Shown: positions 1-9,678, numbered from the stretch's first letter. The stretch is DNA of 61,183 nt from CAVTAE01 sp051649365 (GCA_051649365.1 JBOFGY010000170.1:1-61183); one strand, 5' to 3'. Notes: a model not told the origin generated them from the sequence alone. A program made the numbers and translations.

Positions 1-184
1 CGCAGCTCACTTCCCTGCTTTGGCTCGTTGCATAGACCGCCGTACTGTTGCGATACCTCAGTTCAATGGCTGCGCAACACTGGCGTGCTGCTGTCCAGAC
101 TTCACGGCTTTCACAACTCGGGTTCGTCCATCTAGGGAGTAGCCCATTCTTAAGCCTATAGGACTATCAGTTATGTCGCAGCTA
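1..184. other. window edge, no gene recognised
   Basis: A minus-strand reading frame crosses this stretch but continues into the C-terminus of the next gene in another frame and has no recognisable motif or ribosome site. I see no RNA gene here. It may be the remains of a neighbour that lies outside the window. Confidence 0.3.
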
Positions 185-3100
185 CTAGGGCTGGAATTCC
201 GAGACTTGTACCTCATCCGAACCTGTACCTGACATGCCTGCTGCTGGGCCGTATTCATTGCTTACAGTTAGTAGGTAGGGCGAACTCAAGTCGGCGGGTG
301 GCACGATGGTATAGGTCATCGTGCCAGGTGTCGCGCCGGGTGTAGGTTCAATGGAGATAGTCTCCCCATCTAAGGTTAGGGTGTAGGTCAGGGTGCCATC
401 ACCAGTGGGTGTCCACGTCCAATCATAAGCACCTGGCATTGTGGCATTGGGTGTCACCACAATTTCTCCAATTTCAGGTTCTTCGCCAACCATAATTTTT
501 CTAGGAGCAGTTGCAGGGGTAGGGTTTGAATTACGGGCTTCTAGGGTAAAGGTTTTTTCACCTTTTGTATCGAGCCGAACCGTTTTGCTTTGTGCGGTAG
601 GTTCTACTTCTTCACCATCCAAATACAACTCGGTTGGTTCATTTTGTACTGTCCATTTAAGGGCAATGCTCGAGCCCACGGCATAGGTCGTGTCTTCAGG
701 TTCACCAGGAGCAGAGAAGCTCGAGATAACTGGAGCTTGTAAGGAATTGACAATAACGTCCACCGTATCTGTACTTGTCCCAGTCACATTGGTTGCTGTA
801 AGTGTATAGGTTGTTGTAACTGAGGGGCCAATATCCAACGTATACGAATTATCTGTTTCTGCTAAAACATTAATATCACCAGGCGTAATAACCAAACTTG
901 TCGGTGCACCGCCACTCAAAGCCCAATTAAAGATGACAATGTTACCTGGAGCAGTCAATGGGTTATCAGAGGAGATACTGAAATCATCAATCACAGGTGC
1001 AGGGGGTGGCACAGGTGTAACCGTCACCGTCGCTTGCTCTGTAGCAGGTGTTGTATTCGAGCTGTTACTTGCTGTAAGGGTGTAAGTTGTGGTCGTAGAA
1101 GGTCCTGGTGAAAGTTCATACGAACGAGCCGTTGCTGCAAGCACAATATTTCCTGGGTTAAGAACAAGACTCGTTGGATCATCACCACTCAGTGTCCAAG
1201 AAAAGGTTATAGCTGCACTTGGACTTGGTGAGGGATCAGGACTAACTGTAAATGCTGTGATAGTTACTGGCTCAACAGGTTCGGATACCGTTACTGTTAC
1301 TTGACGCGTGGCAGGTGAAGCATTCGAGCTATTACTTGCCGTGAGTGTATAGGTTGTGGTTGCTAAAGGACCTGATGTAAGTGTGTACTGACCATCGGTT
1401 TCCGCTAACACGCTGATATTTCCTGGATTAATGACAAGACTGGTCGGCGCACCACCACTAAGTGTCCAAGAGAAGGTTATACCGCCACCAGGGTTTGGTG
1501 AGGGGTTTGGTCTTGCACTAAACGCGGTAATCGTCGTTGCAGCAGGCGGTGCTGGTGTCACAGTCACTGTACGTGTTTGTGAAGCAGCCGCACCAAATTT
1601 GTTACTAGCGTTTAGTGCATAAGTTGTGGTCGTTGTAGGTTCCACTGTTTTTGGTGGCGTTCCCGCAGTTTGCCCACTACCAAACTCCCCGCCACTTAAA
1701 CGAATAGAGTTAGCAGTAGGATTATTCGTAATGGTCCAAGTGAGTGAAGCTGTACTGCCTGCTGTAATAGAGGTAGGGCTGGCAGAAAAGGTGATAATGG
1801 GTGCTGCGCCAACCTCGAGTGTGAGTTCTGCGGTTGCATCGGCAAAGCCTGCTTTACTCGCTACTAAGGTGTACTTCGTTGTGGTACTTGGTGTCACTTT
1901 TTGGCTCGTGCCAGAAACAGCAGCACCATTTAAGGTCACGCGGTCTGCATTTTGCACATCCCAACTTAGGGTAACTTCTGTTTCAGCTATAATGGCGTTA
2001 TCCGCTTCTGAAGCATCAAATTCTGTAATGGCAGGGCCTGCTCCGTCGAGTGCGACTGAAGCGGTATCTGTCGCAGATCCAAACAGGTTGCTTGCTTCCA
2101 AAGTGAAGGTGGTGGCAGCTTTAACCGCCGGGACTTTGAAGGAGCCTTCCAAATCTTGGGAAACAGTGTACGTTTTTCCTGTGTTGTCGCTTAGCTCGAG
2201 CTCAGTAGAACCTTGGCTATCTACTTCCCAGTTCAAAGTGACATCGGTGCCAGCAGGTAGCACGACATTCGGCGTTGCTGTCAAGTTTACAGTGGGCGGG
2301 TCGCCTTGTTTTACAAACTCGGCACTAATCACCGTTCTCTCAGCAATTGTAAACTCGCAGCGTCCGTTTTCTAAGCCTCGTCCTGAAGATACTTTTGTGC
2401 AACCTTCCCAACCAACAAAAATACTATCGGGTGATGTCAATTCTGCATAAAGGACAACCGTATTACCTGCTGCCCAGTAGCTTTCTTCAGTGCAATCCGC
2501 AAAGGTACTTCCACAATTAATGTAAGGACCACCATCTGTAGTTATATCAAAAACTCGGCCTGCACCTGCATCGCCGGTAAGCTGCACGGTGAGACCAGGA
2601 CGCGCTTCAGCAAAGGTCGCAGTGACTTCTTTAAAACCATCCATAACAACTTCACAGGTTGCAGTGGTGGATTCGCAACCTCCACTAAAGCCAGCAAAAA
2701 GCGAGAGGCGTTCTTCGTCTGGATTCGCGGTTAAGGTTAGTGTTTCACCGACAGGAACATCGAGTGAGCAGGCTCCACCCGAACTGTTTTTGCACTCAAT
2801 GCCTTCAGGACTACTCGTGGTTATACCTTCCCCACTACCGTCACGGTTGATAATTAAAGTCACTTGATTCGCAGCTAATATTGGCTTTACAGGTGCGCTC
2901 GAGTTGCTTGGTTTACCCTCTTCATCACCCTCAAACGCCTTCACCTGATACACGTAAGAATCTACCGAACTTACCTCGCTATCGGTATAAGTTTCTGCGT
3001 CAACTTCTTCGACCGCACTTAGAAAGACAAATTCTTCTTCATCTGCGAGCCTACGATAAATGTTAAAACCTTCTTCTTCGGTACTGTTATCTTGCCAACT

Positions 3101-3238
3101 TAAGTCTATTTCACCAGAGCCAGCTGCCGCTTTTAAGCTTGAGGGCGCAGCCAGCGGCCCCGTGCTCGAACCACTTTGACAGGCAGTAACTAGCCACAGC
3201 ACTCCAACCAAGGCCCATAAAAAATTAAACCGTTTCAC
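185..3238 (-). CDS. large surface lipoprotein with FN3 and Ig/PKD-like repeats
   Basis: A secreted, probably lipid-anchored surface protein of about 1017 residues. The start chosen is a GTG with a GGAGG site six bases upstream. An ATG 30 bases earlier (3268) lacks a good ribosome site. The N-terminus is a lipoprotein signal ending in LVTAC. Next comes one fibronectin type III domain (roughly residues 25-120), then glycine/cysteine-rich segments like bacterial surface repeats (about 125-320). After these come at least six Ig/PKD-like beta-sandwich modules with recurring phrases such as ITFSWTLSGG, PTSLV and TTTYTLTAS. Two modules in the middle are near copies, which points to internal duplication. 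There is no catalytic motif, so binding or adhesion is an inference. It stands alone on its strand with 335 bases of non-coding DNA upstream. Confidence 0.8.
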   Translation of the reverse strand: MKRFNFLWALVGVLWLVTACQSGSSTGPLAAPSSLKAAAGSGEIDLSWQDNSTEEEGFNIYRRLADEEEFVFLSAVEEVDAETYTDSEVSSVDSYVYQVKAFEGDEEGKPSNSSAPVKPILAANQVTLIINRDGSGEGITTSSPEGIECKNSSGGACSLDVPVGETLTLTANPDEERLSLFAGFSGGCESTTATCEVVMDGFKEVTATFAEARPGLTVQLTGDAGAGRVFDITTDGGPYINCGSTFADCTEESYWAAGNTVVLYAELTSPDSIFVGWEGCTKVSSGRGLENGRCEFTIAERTVISAEFVKQGDPPTVNLTATPNVVLPAGTDVTLNWEVDSQGSTELELSDNTGKTYTVSQDLEGSFKVPAVKAATTFTLEASNLFGSATDTASVALDGAGPAITEFDASEADNAIIAETEVTLSWDVQNADRVTLNGAAVSGTSQKVTPSTTTKYTLVASKAGFADATAELTLEVGAAPIITFSASPTSITAGSTASLTWTITNNPTANSIRLSGGEFGSGQTAGTPPKTVEPTTTTTYALNASNKFGAAASQTRTVTVTPAPPAATTITAFSARPNPSPNPGGGITFSWTLSGGAPTSLVINPGNISVLAETDGQYTLTSGPLATTTYTLTASNSSNASPATRQVTVTVSEPVEPVTITAFTVSPDPSPSPSAAITFSWTLSGDDPTSLVLNPGNIVLAATARSYELSPGPSTTTTYTLTASNSSNTTPATEQATVTVTPVPPPAPVIDDFSISSDNPLTAPGNIVIFNWALSGGAPTSLVITPGDINVLAETDNSYTLDIGPSVTTTYTLTATNVTGTSTDTVDVIVNSLQAPVISSFSAPGEPEDTTYAVGSSIALKWTVQNEPTELYLDGEEVEPTAQSKTVRLDTKGEKTFTLEARNSNPTPATAPRKIMVGEEPEIGEIVVTPNATMPGAYDWTWTPTGDGTLTYTLTLDGETISIEPTPGATPGTMTYTIVPPADLSSPYLLTVSNEYGPAAGMSGTGSDEVQVSEFQP

Positions 3239-3573
3239 GCTATCCTCCAAGGACGTGTTTTCGCCCATTTACGCCTTGCATTCTACGACAAGTAAAGCCT
3301 TAACTGAGTAACAACGGTAAAGGTTTTTCTTCACTCATACCCAACTACATCTAGGGTTTAAGACTACTTCCTAGTACATCCCCACTTCATCATAAACAAA
3401 AGCATCTTTTTTCCTGTGCTGTTTATCACTTTTCCTGTGCTGTTTATCACTGACACCCTGATTATCACTAGACATTGCAGCAAGGCAGCAGGAAGCCAAA
3501 CACCGAAGGCTTACATGAATTCCGAATTAGGCTCTAACTTTCTGCTTTCAGTTTCTACACAAACTCTATATCG
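3239..3573. other. intergenic region with a 21-bp tandem repeat
   Basis: This holds the leader of the surface lipoprotein gene and the 3' flank of the phosphorylase gene. A 21-bp unit containing CCTGTGCTGTTTATCAC is present twice in direct succession at 3410-3451, and a partial third TTATCAC follows. I see no open reading frame of note and no convincing terminator. Confidence 0.5.
3410..3451. repeat. tandem direct repeat, 2 x 21 bp
   Basis: Two identical 21-bp units (3410-3430 and 3431-3451) lie back to back between two minus-strand genes. Their role is unknown; replication slippage could have created them. Confidence 0.85.
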
Positions 3574-5253
3574 CTAGCTAACCCGCTTCAACCACTTCAC
3601 TCCAAGAGGCTCGAGCCTCACACTTTTTACTTCAGGCTCCCCCGTGAGCATGTTTACTGTAACCACAGGTAAAGCCACCTCTTGAGCCTGTGTACTAACA
3701 TTGTGAAGACAGTACACAGCATCACCGCGCCTTAGGGCAAAAACTTCTTTTTGGGTTGTCAGGACTTCTTGGGAGGTTTGGGGATGAAAAGCTTTTTCGC
3801 ATTGGCGAACTTCCAAAAGCTTTGTCAGTTCATCTAAAACTTGGCGACGCAATCCCTGCGCGTCCGTGAGATCTGCCTCGAGCCCATCCAAGTCAAACTT
3901 TTCACGGTTGATACTGCGGTTGTGACCTGTTTGTTTTACACCATCGTGGTAGCTTCTCGAGCCCAGCAAACTGTGAATGTAAATACCTGGCATACCCGCA
4001 AGTGCAAACATAATGCTATGAGCTGCAATAAAACGCTTAACTTGCATCTCAACACTTTCAGAGACATTTGGATTGTTGAGCGCGTCAAAATAAACGATGT
4101 TCATTTCGTAAGGGCTTTGCGAACCGTCGCTATTATTTTTATAGGAAATAAACCCACCATGCTGTTGAACACTTTCAACAAGAAAATCTATGCCTGCCTT
4201 ACCCAAAATACTCTCAATAGGACGAACCCCAATCCCATCATGCGAAGCGAGAAAATTAAAAAAGCATGTCTTATCGCCTGGTGTCTTTAAGGATGTAACC
4301 CATGACTGCAAGGCTGTCGCATCTTGCTTTAAGAATGTGTAAAGCGTAAGTGGGGGCAAGGCAAAGTTATACACCATCCGTGCCTCGTTGTGACCATCGC
4401 CGAAGTAAGACATATTTTCTTCGTGGGGTACGTTCGTTTCTGTGAGCAGCACAACATGCGGTGCAACGTCCTCGACAATACTTCTAAAGAGTTGCAACAC
4501 ACGGTGAGTTTTAGGATGATGCACACAGGTTGTTCCGACTTCTTTCCACAGATAGGTCACAGCATCGAGGCGAATAATCTCGGCACCTTTTTCAATATAG
4601 AGCAGGAGCATTTTGATGACCTCGAGCAAAACCTTAGGGTTTTCATAATTAATGTCAATCTGGTCGGCACTAAAGGTCGTCCAGACATGCTTCGTGCCAC
4701 TCGGTGTTTCAAAAGGGGTAAGCAGTGGCGAAGTACGCGGACGCACGACCTTACTTAAGTCTGTGCCTGGGTTCTCAGTAATAAAATAATCGGTGTAGGG
4801 TGCTTCATCGCGCAAAAAACTTTGAAACCATTCACTCTTTGCAGACACGTGATTAATGACCGCATCAAACATCAGTTTGTAATTTCTACTCATCGCCTCT
4901 ACGTCTGCCCAATCGCCCAAGTTTTTATCCACTACCAGATAATCCACCACACTAAACCCATCATCCGAGGTGTAGGGATAAAAAGGCAAAAGATGAATAC
5001 CTGTCACCGCTTTATTCAAATACTTATTCGCAAAGCCGTGTAATGTTTTTAGGGGTGTTTCACCTTCTGTTGAAATTTGGTCGCCGTAAATAATAACCAC
5101 AACATCGCGCTCACTCGAGACGTTAGTATTTTGTTTAGGGGGTAAGTGTATACCCTCGAGCAAGACCTTTATGCTTTCATAAATAGGCGTAGCGTTATGG
5201 GGGTAAATAAAGGTGAGATGCTCGAGGATTTCAGAGCTGCGTTTTAATGTCAT
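3574..5253 (-). CDS. GH13_18 sugar phosphorylase (glucosylglycerate/sucrose phosphorylase-like)
   Basis: A cytoplasmic glycoside phosphorylase of 559 residues. Family members split sucrose, sucrose 6-phosphate or glucosylglycerate with phosphate, giving glucose 1-phosphate. GH13 landmarks are visible: the TSDDGFSVVDY segment near residue 95, nucleophile Asp230 in IIRLDAVTYLWKE, acid/base Glu272 in LLTETNVPHEEN, and Asp339 in ASHDGIG. The length and the YGD..S.EGE.PL N-terminal pattern resemble glucosylglycerate phosphorylases (YcjM-like) more than the shorter sucrose phosphorylases, but I cannot settle the acceptor from sequence alone. It lies four bases after the LacI gene, so the two form an operon probably derepressed by the substrate or a related sugar. 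Confidence 0.88.
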   Translation of the reverse strand: MTLKRSSEILEHLTFIYPHNATPIYESIKVLLEGIHLPPKQNTNVSSERDVVVIIYGDQISTEGETPLKTLHGFANKYLNKAVTGIHLLPFYPYTSDDGFSVVDYLVVDKNLGDWADVEAMSRNYKLMFDAVINHVSAKSEWFQSFLRDEAPYTDYFITENPGTDLSKVVRPRTSPLLTPFETPSGTKHVWTTFSADQIDINYENPKVLLEVIKMLLLYIEKGAEIIRLDAVTYLWKEVGTTCVHHPKTHRVLQLFRSIVEDVAPHVVLLTETNVPHEENMSYFGDGHNEARMVYNFALPPLTLYTFLKQDATALQSWVTSLKTPGDKTCFFNFLASHDGIGVRPIESILGKAGIDFLVESVQQHGGFISYKNNSDGSQSPYEMNIVYFDALNNPNVSESVEMQVKRFIAAHSIMFALAGMPGIYIHSLLGSRSYHDGVKQTGHNRSINREKFDLDGLEADLTDAQGLRRQVLDELTKLLEVRQCEKAFHPQTSQEVLTTQKEVFALRRGDAVYCLHNVSTQAQEVALPVVTVNMLTGEPEVKSVRLEPLGVKWLKRVS

Positions 5254-5257
5254 GATT

Positions 5258-6256
5258 CTATTTTACCGCTTTTATTTTATAAACTGAAGCACGTTCAATA
5301 AACGTCACGGGGACGCGCTGATAGTTTTTTTGTTTACCGTTAAGCTCGGCAACAATCTGCTGTGCAGCCAATCGCCCTACTTCTTGCCCTGGTTGGCGCA
5401 ACGTTGTGAGTGGTGGCTCGATATAGCCCGTCCAAGGTTCATCATCAAAGCCAATAATGGACATATCTTCTGGCACACGTACACCTTTACCGTGCAAGGC
5501 CCTGTAAAGCCCTAAGGCTGTGCGGTCATTCGAGCAAAACACTGCCGTGAGTTTAGGTGTTTTCAAAATATCACTCGCTAACTCAAAGGCACGTTCTTCG
5601 ACAAAGTTACCTTTGAAAATATAATCACTCGGCAACTTTGCACGCTTCATGAATTCTTGAAATAGTTGTTGCCGCTCGAGCCCATCCCAGCGCAAACCCG
5701 ACACATGCGCAATATGCCGATGACCTGCTTTAATGAGATAATTTAGTGCAGCTTCTACCCCGCTGCGGTTGTCTATAGTAATCAAACTGTAGCAACTCTT
5801 GGGTGATGACACTTCGCGTTGAATAAACACAATAGGTACATGAAGATGCAGTGCGTGCAAATCTTCATCATGCAAATAACTTCCCATTACAATCACAGCG
5901 TCTACACGCCGCTCAAGCAACAATCTCAAGTTTTCTCGCTCTTCATCGGCGTTGCGTGTGTTCGTAACAATCACCATGTGTAAACCCTGCGATGTCAATA
6001 TTTCCTCGATACCCCTAGACATTTGCCCGTAAAGATGCCCCATAATCCCTGGGATAATCACACCAATGACACCGCTTCTACCTGTGACAAGACCTTGAGC
6101 GATTTTGTTGTGACGGTAGCCTAACCCCTGCACCGCTTTTTCAACACGGACACGGCTTTGCTCGCGCACGTGAACACCGTTGAGAACTCTCGAGACTGTC
6201 GCTATCGAGACTCGAGCTTTTTTGGCAACATCAATGATAGTGGGTTTCGGTTTCAT
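5258..6256 (-). CDS. LacI-family transcriptional repressor
   Basis: A 332-residue LacI/PurR-type repressor. The N-terminal helix-turn-helix (residues about 4-26) contains DVAKKARVSIATVSRVLNG, including the hinge-proximal ATVSRVLN signature. A periplasmic-binding-protein-like sugar domain fills the rest, with the usual VFCSNDRTALGLYRAL and SIIGFDDEPW segments. It is the first gene of a two-gene operon with the GH13_18 phosphorylase, so it probably controls that enzyme and itself. A perfect palindrome 109 bases upstream is the likely operator. The ligand is unknown; a glucoside or sugar phosphate is plausible. Confidence 0.93.
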   Translation of the reverse strand: MKPKPTIIDVAKKARVSIATVSRVLNGVHVREQSRVRVEKAVQGLGYRHNKIAQGLVTGRSGVIGVIIPGIMGHLYGQMSRGIEEILTSQGLHMVIVTNTRNADEERENLRLLLERRVDAVIVMGSYLHDEDLHALHLHVPIVFIQREVSSPKSCYSLITIDNRSGVEAALNYLIKAGHRHIAHVSGLRWDGLERQQLFQEFMKRAKLPSDYIFKGNFVEERAFELASDILKTPKLTAVFCSNDRTALGLYRALHGKGVRVPEDMSIIGFDDEPWTGYIEPPLTTLRQPGQEVGRLAAQQIVAELNGKQKNYQRVPVTFIERASVYKIKAVK

Positions 6257-6364
6257 AAAGTGTGGGGTTTAAGGGTTGGGGTTTGGGGTAAGCAATTCAG
6301 CACTTCAGCATTTCAGGAAGTAAGGGATTTGCCTACTACTTCTCTTGTCCTCTTGTCGTTTTTA

Positions 6365-6382
6365 GCTGTAAACGTTTACAGC
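6365..6382. promoter_or_regulatory. LacI-type operator palindrome
   Basis: GCTGTAAACGTTTACAGC is a perfect 18-bp inverted repeat with the central CG typical of LacI-family operators. It lies between the divergent lacI-type gene and the BlaI-type gene. Autoregulation of the LacI/phosphorylase operon is the simplest reading; an effect on the divergent gene is possible. Confidence 0.8.
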
Positions 6383-6537
6383 GTTAGTATCCCTTGTTCA
6401 CTCTGTCCTCGTCAATCCTTTGTACTACGGCAACTCCTGTGCCACACAAAATCCGCCTCCGAATTAATTCGGATAGAGTGTTTTCAGCTAGCAAGTTTTG
6501 GCTCGAGCCTGATCACACTCGAGTATATGGAGGCAAC

Positions 6538-6927
6538 ATGGCGAGGCCTAAGAGCGTCGGTCCGACCAAGCGCGAATTAGAGATTCTGCAAATCCTTTGG
6601 AGGCGTGGGCAGCGCAGCGTCCGCGAGGTTCACGAAGAACTCAACAAAAGCACGAGCGTGGGCTACACCTCGGTACAAAAAATCATGCAGATTATGTTTG
6701 AAAAAGGGCTCGTCTCGAGGGATGAATCGTCACTGAGTCATATTTACGAAGCTGCACAAGAGTCTGAAACGACCCAAGACGAAGTTGTCACGGATTTGCT
6801 CGATAGAGTCTTTGGCGGCTCGGCCATGAACTTGGTTTCCCGCGCCCTCTCCGCGCGGCCCATCTCAAAACAAGAACTCAGTGACATTAAGGAATTGCTC
6901 GAGTCTGTCGAGATACGTGATAAGTGA
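6538..6927 (+). CDS. BlaI/MecI-family transcriptional repressor
   Basis: A 129-residue winged-helix repressor of the BlaI/MecI family. The start ATG at 6538 follows a GGAGG site (TATGGAGGCAAC) and gives the canonical N-terminus with TKRELEILQILW; an earlier in-frame ATG at 6394 is not supported by the family. The recognition region SVGYTSVQKIMQIMFEKGLV is typical. Family members bind as dimers and are cleaved after signalling by a BlaR1/MecR1 membrane protease. The partner immediately downstream is an M56 protease gene, which here looks broken, so the repressor may now be locked on or may serve other targets. Confidence 0.92.
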   Translation: MARPKSVGPTKRELEILQILWRRGQRSVREVHEELNKSTSVGYTSVQKIMQIMFEKGLVSRDESSLSHIYEAAQESETTQDEVVTDLLDRVFGGSAMNLVSRALSARPISKQELSDIKELLESVEIRDK

Positions 6928-6964
6928 ATCCATCCTCTTCTCGGTTCATAATCGGTGGGTGAAC

Positions 6965-6984
6965 CAAGGGGCTACAACCCCTTG
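6965..6984. repeat. AAGGGGCT-type hairpin
   Basis: CAAGGGG at 6965-6971 pairs with CCCCTTG at 6978-6984. The same stem motif recurs at 15401-15420 and, imperfectly, at 15486-15510 and about 20669. Here it lies in the gap between the BlaI-type gene and the M56 gene, without a T tract. Confidence 0.7.
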
Positions 6985-7016
6985 TTGTGGTTGGAATGAA
7001 TTTTCTGGAGTAGACA

Positions 7017-8419
7017 ATGATTGATATTCTCTCACCTCCTATTGTTCAAACACTCGGACTTACATTAGTCCATTTCTTATGGCAAAGCAGCATCATCGGG
7101 ATTGTATTGTTTGTTCCACTGTGTGTTCTTCACAAACCACAAACCCGCTACATCGCTTCGTGTTTCGCACTTCTGATGCTTGCCATTTTACCCATCATTA
7201 CTTTTGTAAATTTGTACGAAGCACCTGAGGACGTTGCAGTCCCTGTAGCGCAATAAGGATGTTGCAGTTACGTCAGGTACAACGGCTGATGCTCCCCAAC
7301 TCGAGCCCGCACTTCCTCTACCCGAGCAACCCATTCGGAGCTTTGCAGAAAAATCACGGCTTACGCTTTATCTACCTTGGATTGTGTTGACTTGGTTCAT
7401 CAGTGCGTTTGTTTTTTCGTGCAAACTACTTTTTAGCTTTGTCACGCTTCACCGCTTAAAAACCAAAGGTGTTACTCTCGCAGAGCAAACGCTACAACTC
7501 AAATTTTTAGATTTTGCAAAACATCTACATGTAAAACAGCACATCACCCTTTTAGAATCAAAACTCGTCGCTGTGCCTGTCGTGTTTGGTTGGCTTCGCC
7601 CTGTTATTTTGTTACCCACGAGTGCCGTGACGGGTCTTTCGCCAAGGCAACTCGAGATGCTCCTTGCCCACGAACTCGCCCACGTGATGCGGCAAGATTA
7701 TTTAGTCAATGTGTTGCAAAGTGTGCTCGAGTCGTTGTTGTTTTGTCACCCTGTCGTGTGGTGGGTATCGCATCACATCCGCAAAGAACGCGAATACTGC
7801 TGCGATGATATTGCTGTGTCACTTACGGGAAATCGCCAGCACTATGCGCGAACACTGCTCACCCTCGCAGAGATCCGTATGGGGCTGGCAGCCTCTGCAA
7901 ATGGTGGACAGTTATTGACTAGAATTTCTCGGCTAATACAGCCACTGGAGACAGACATGAGACCTTCATATTGGTTTGCTGGACTGAGTGTGCTTAGTGT
8001 ACTTATGGCACTAGCATTTACAGTTATGAATGTATCAAATGCACAAGAAGATAAACCGCAGATTTGGGCAACAATTGTTGGCGATGTAAAACTAGAAATG
8101 GATTACAGCCAAATCAACGAGACAGGCCCTGATGCCTATGTGCTTATTGAAGAACGAAATGGTTCAGAAATCAAAAAAGTCCGTATGCAAGTGGACATTA
8201 AAAATACATCCTTAAGCACGTTTGACATGACTGAGAGCTTTGAATACACAGTAAATGGCAAACAAAAAGGCACCTTTTGACCGAGCTTGGTATGAAAGAG
8301 TCTTCAAATGCGTAATTTAGTCAAATCGAGAAGCGTTTTTACATTTGCTCGAGCAGCAATTCGCCAAATATGAGCGTCAATTTCCTACACATCTACTAGC
8401 GGTAGAAGCTGCGTCCTGA
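7017..8419 (+). pseudogene. BlaR1/MecR1-type M56 metalloprotease, frameshifted
   Basis: The first 79 codons (7017-7256) encode two membrane helices and end at TAA. Skipping one base near 7254 continues the same protein without a stop from 7249 to 8280. That part has more membrane segments and the zinc protease core HELAHVMRQD at about 7669, followed by EREYCCDDIAV as in M56 peptidases. At about 8270 a second one-base shift would restore a family-like tail (PFDRAWYERVF), which then meets an in-frame TAG at 8318 and runs on to 8419. Two frameshifts and one nonsense codon make a functional full-length sensor unlikely. A sequencing error could explain one break, hardly all three. It follows the BlaI-type repressor, the usual arrangement. 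Confidence 0.75.
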
Positions 8420-8484
8420 ACAGAATTTTCGACGTTCTCGGCGACTCTAAATTTGATTCTCGACCTTCGTAAATTCCTTTCTCG

Positions 8485-8681
8485 AGTTTTATAAATTAAG
8501 TTCTCGACTTTGGCTGAATTACGCAATATGTGCAACACTGGTTGTGTTTTTAGGAGTACACGTACTTGATATGCGCTTCACCATTCCGACTTCCTAAAAA
8601 AGCCTTCCCGCTCCACAACAAACGAAAGCTCAAAGTGTTTCTGAACCAGATACTCAAACTATTTATGTAGAAAAGTAGTAT
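8485..8681 (+). pseudogene. possible relic with one membrane helix
   Basis: An interrupted reading frame encodes a hydrophobic helix (NYAICATLVVFLGVHVLD) and then, past an in-frame TAA, a glutamine/alanine-rich tail ending TIYVEK. It lacks a start codon and a ribosome site. It may be a further piece of the decayed M56 locus or of another membrane protein. The rest of 8420-8800 shows nothing I recognise. Confidence 0.35.
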
Positions 8682-8801
8682 TAAGAGCTGCGTTACCTTC
8701 CCTCACAACATCACAATTAAACAAATGTGATTTACCGTGATTATGATTACCACAGCTTTTTCAGACCAAAATCCCTATTAGACTAAATCCGAGCAAAATA
8801 C

Positions 8802-8829
8802 TTGGCATTAGGCTTTGTAGGTGTATACT
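8802..8829 (+). promoter_or_regulatory. candidate promoter of the suf operon
   Basis: TTGGCA (8802-8807) and TATACT (8824-8829) are separated by 16 bases, about 90 bases before sufC. Just downstream, CTCCTAGTT (8844-8852) and AACTTAGGAG (about 8870-8879) form an imperfect inverted repeat around a second TATACT (8853-8858), a possible binding site for a regulator of Fe-S assembly. Confidence 0.5.
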
Positions 8830-8919
8830 AAAAATCGGAATGACTCCTAGTTTATACTCTGAGGGTTACAACTTAGGAGCAGTATTTTAAGACCAGTATT
8901 CAGGAGAAAAGAGGAAGAT

Positions 8920-9675
8920 ATGGGGCAACTGGAAATAAGAAATTTGCATGCAAGAATCGTAGACGGCGACCCAATTTTGAACGGGGTCAACCTCACTATC
9001 CCCAAGGGCGAAGTCCACGCGCTGATGGGGCCAAACGGCTCGGGCAAGTCTACCCTCGCCAAAGTTATCGCAGGCGACCCAAGTTATGAGATAACCGAAG
9101 GTGATGTACTCGTAGACGGTGAGAGTATCGTAGGGATGGAGCCCGACGAACGCGCGCGCGCAGGTCTTTACCTGGCGTTTCAATATCCCGTCGAAGTGCC
9201 AGGTGTCTCGATTGCCAACTTTTTGCGCTTAGCGATCAACGCAAGACTTCCCGAAGGCGAAGAAATCAGCGTTATGGATTTTTACAAGAAGCTCCAAAAA
9301 GCCGTCAAGGATGTGAATTGGGATGATTCGATTTTAGAGCGTAACCTGCACGAAGGCTTCTCGGGTGGCGAGAAAAAACGCAGCGAAGTGATGCAGATGC
9401 TCGTGCTCGAGCCCAAATATGCCATCCTGGATGAAACCGATTCTGGTCTGGACGTAGACGCACTCAAAACCGTTTCTGAAGGTGTCAATGCTGCCAGGGG
9501 GCCAAACTTCGGTGCACTGGTTATCACGCACTATCAAAGACTCCTCAACCACATCGTTCCTGATGTTGTTCACGTCATGGAAAAAGGCAGAATCATCAAG
9601 ACAGGCCCGAAAGAACTGGCGATGGAGCTCGACGCAAAAGGTTATGACTGGGTAAAAGAGCAGGTAGCCGCATAA
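8920..9675 (+). CDS. sufC: Fe-S cluster assembly ATPase SufC
   Basis: A 251-residue ABC-type ATPase of the cytosolic SUF scaffold. It drives conformational change of SufB-SufD during Fe-S cluster assembly. Visible motifs are Walker A GPNGSGKST (residues 37-45), the signature FSGGEKKR (147-154) and Walker B YAILDETDSGLD (167-178), the last being characteristic of SufC. The start ATG follows AGAGGAAG. It heads the suf genes, 99 bases before sufB. No sufS, sufU or sufE lies in the window, so the cysteine desulfurase must be elsewhere. Confidence 0.97.
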   Translation: MGQLEIRNLHARIVDGDPILNGVNLTIPKGEVHALMGPNGSGKSTLAKVIAGDPSYEITEGDVLVDGESIVGMEPDERARAGLYLAFQYPVEVPGVSIANFLRLAINARLPEGEEISVMDFYKKLQKAVKDVNWDDSILERNLHEGFSGGEKKRSEVMQMLVLEPKYAILDETDSGLDVDALKTVSEGVNAARGPNFGALVITHYQRLLNHIVPDVVHVMEKGRIIKTGPKELAMELDAKGYDWVKEQVAA

Positions 9676-9678
9676 AGT

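Noticed and set aside
1626..2450. A 274-codon plus-strand frame inside the surface lipoprotein gene.
   Set aside because: It is antisense to a well-supported repeat protein; its low-complexity Val/Ala/Ser content reflects the complementary codons.
7017..7384. Programmed +1 frameshift in the M56 gene at CAA-TAA.
   Set aside because: There is no stimulatory element, and a second shift plus a nonsense codon occur downstream, so decay is the simpler reading.
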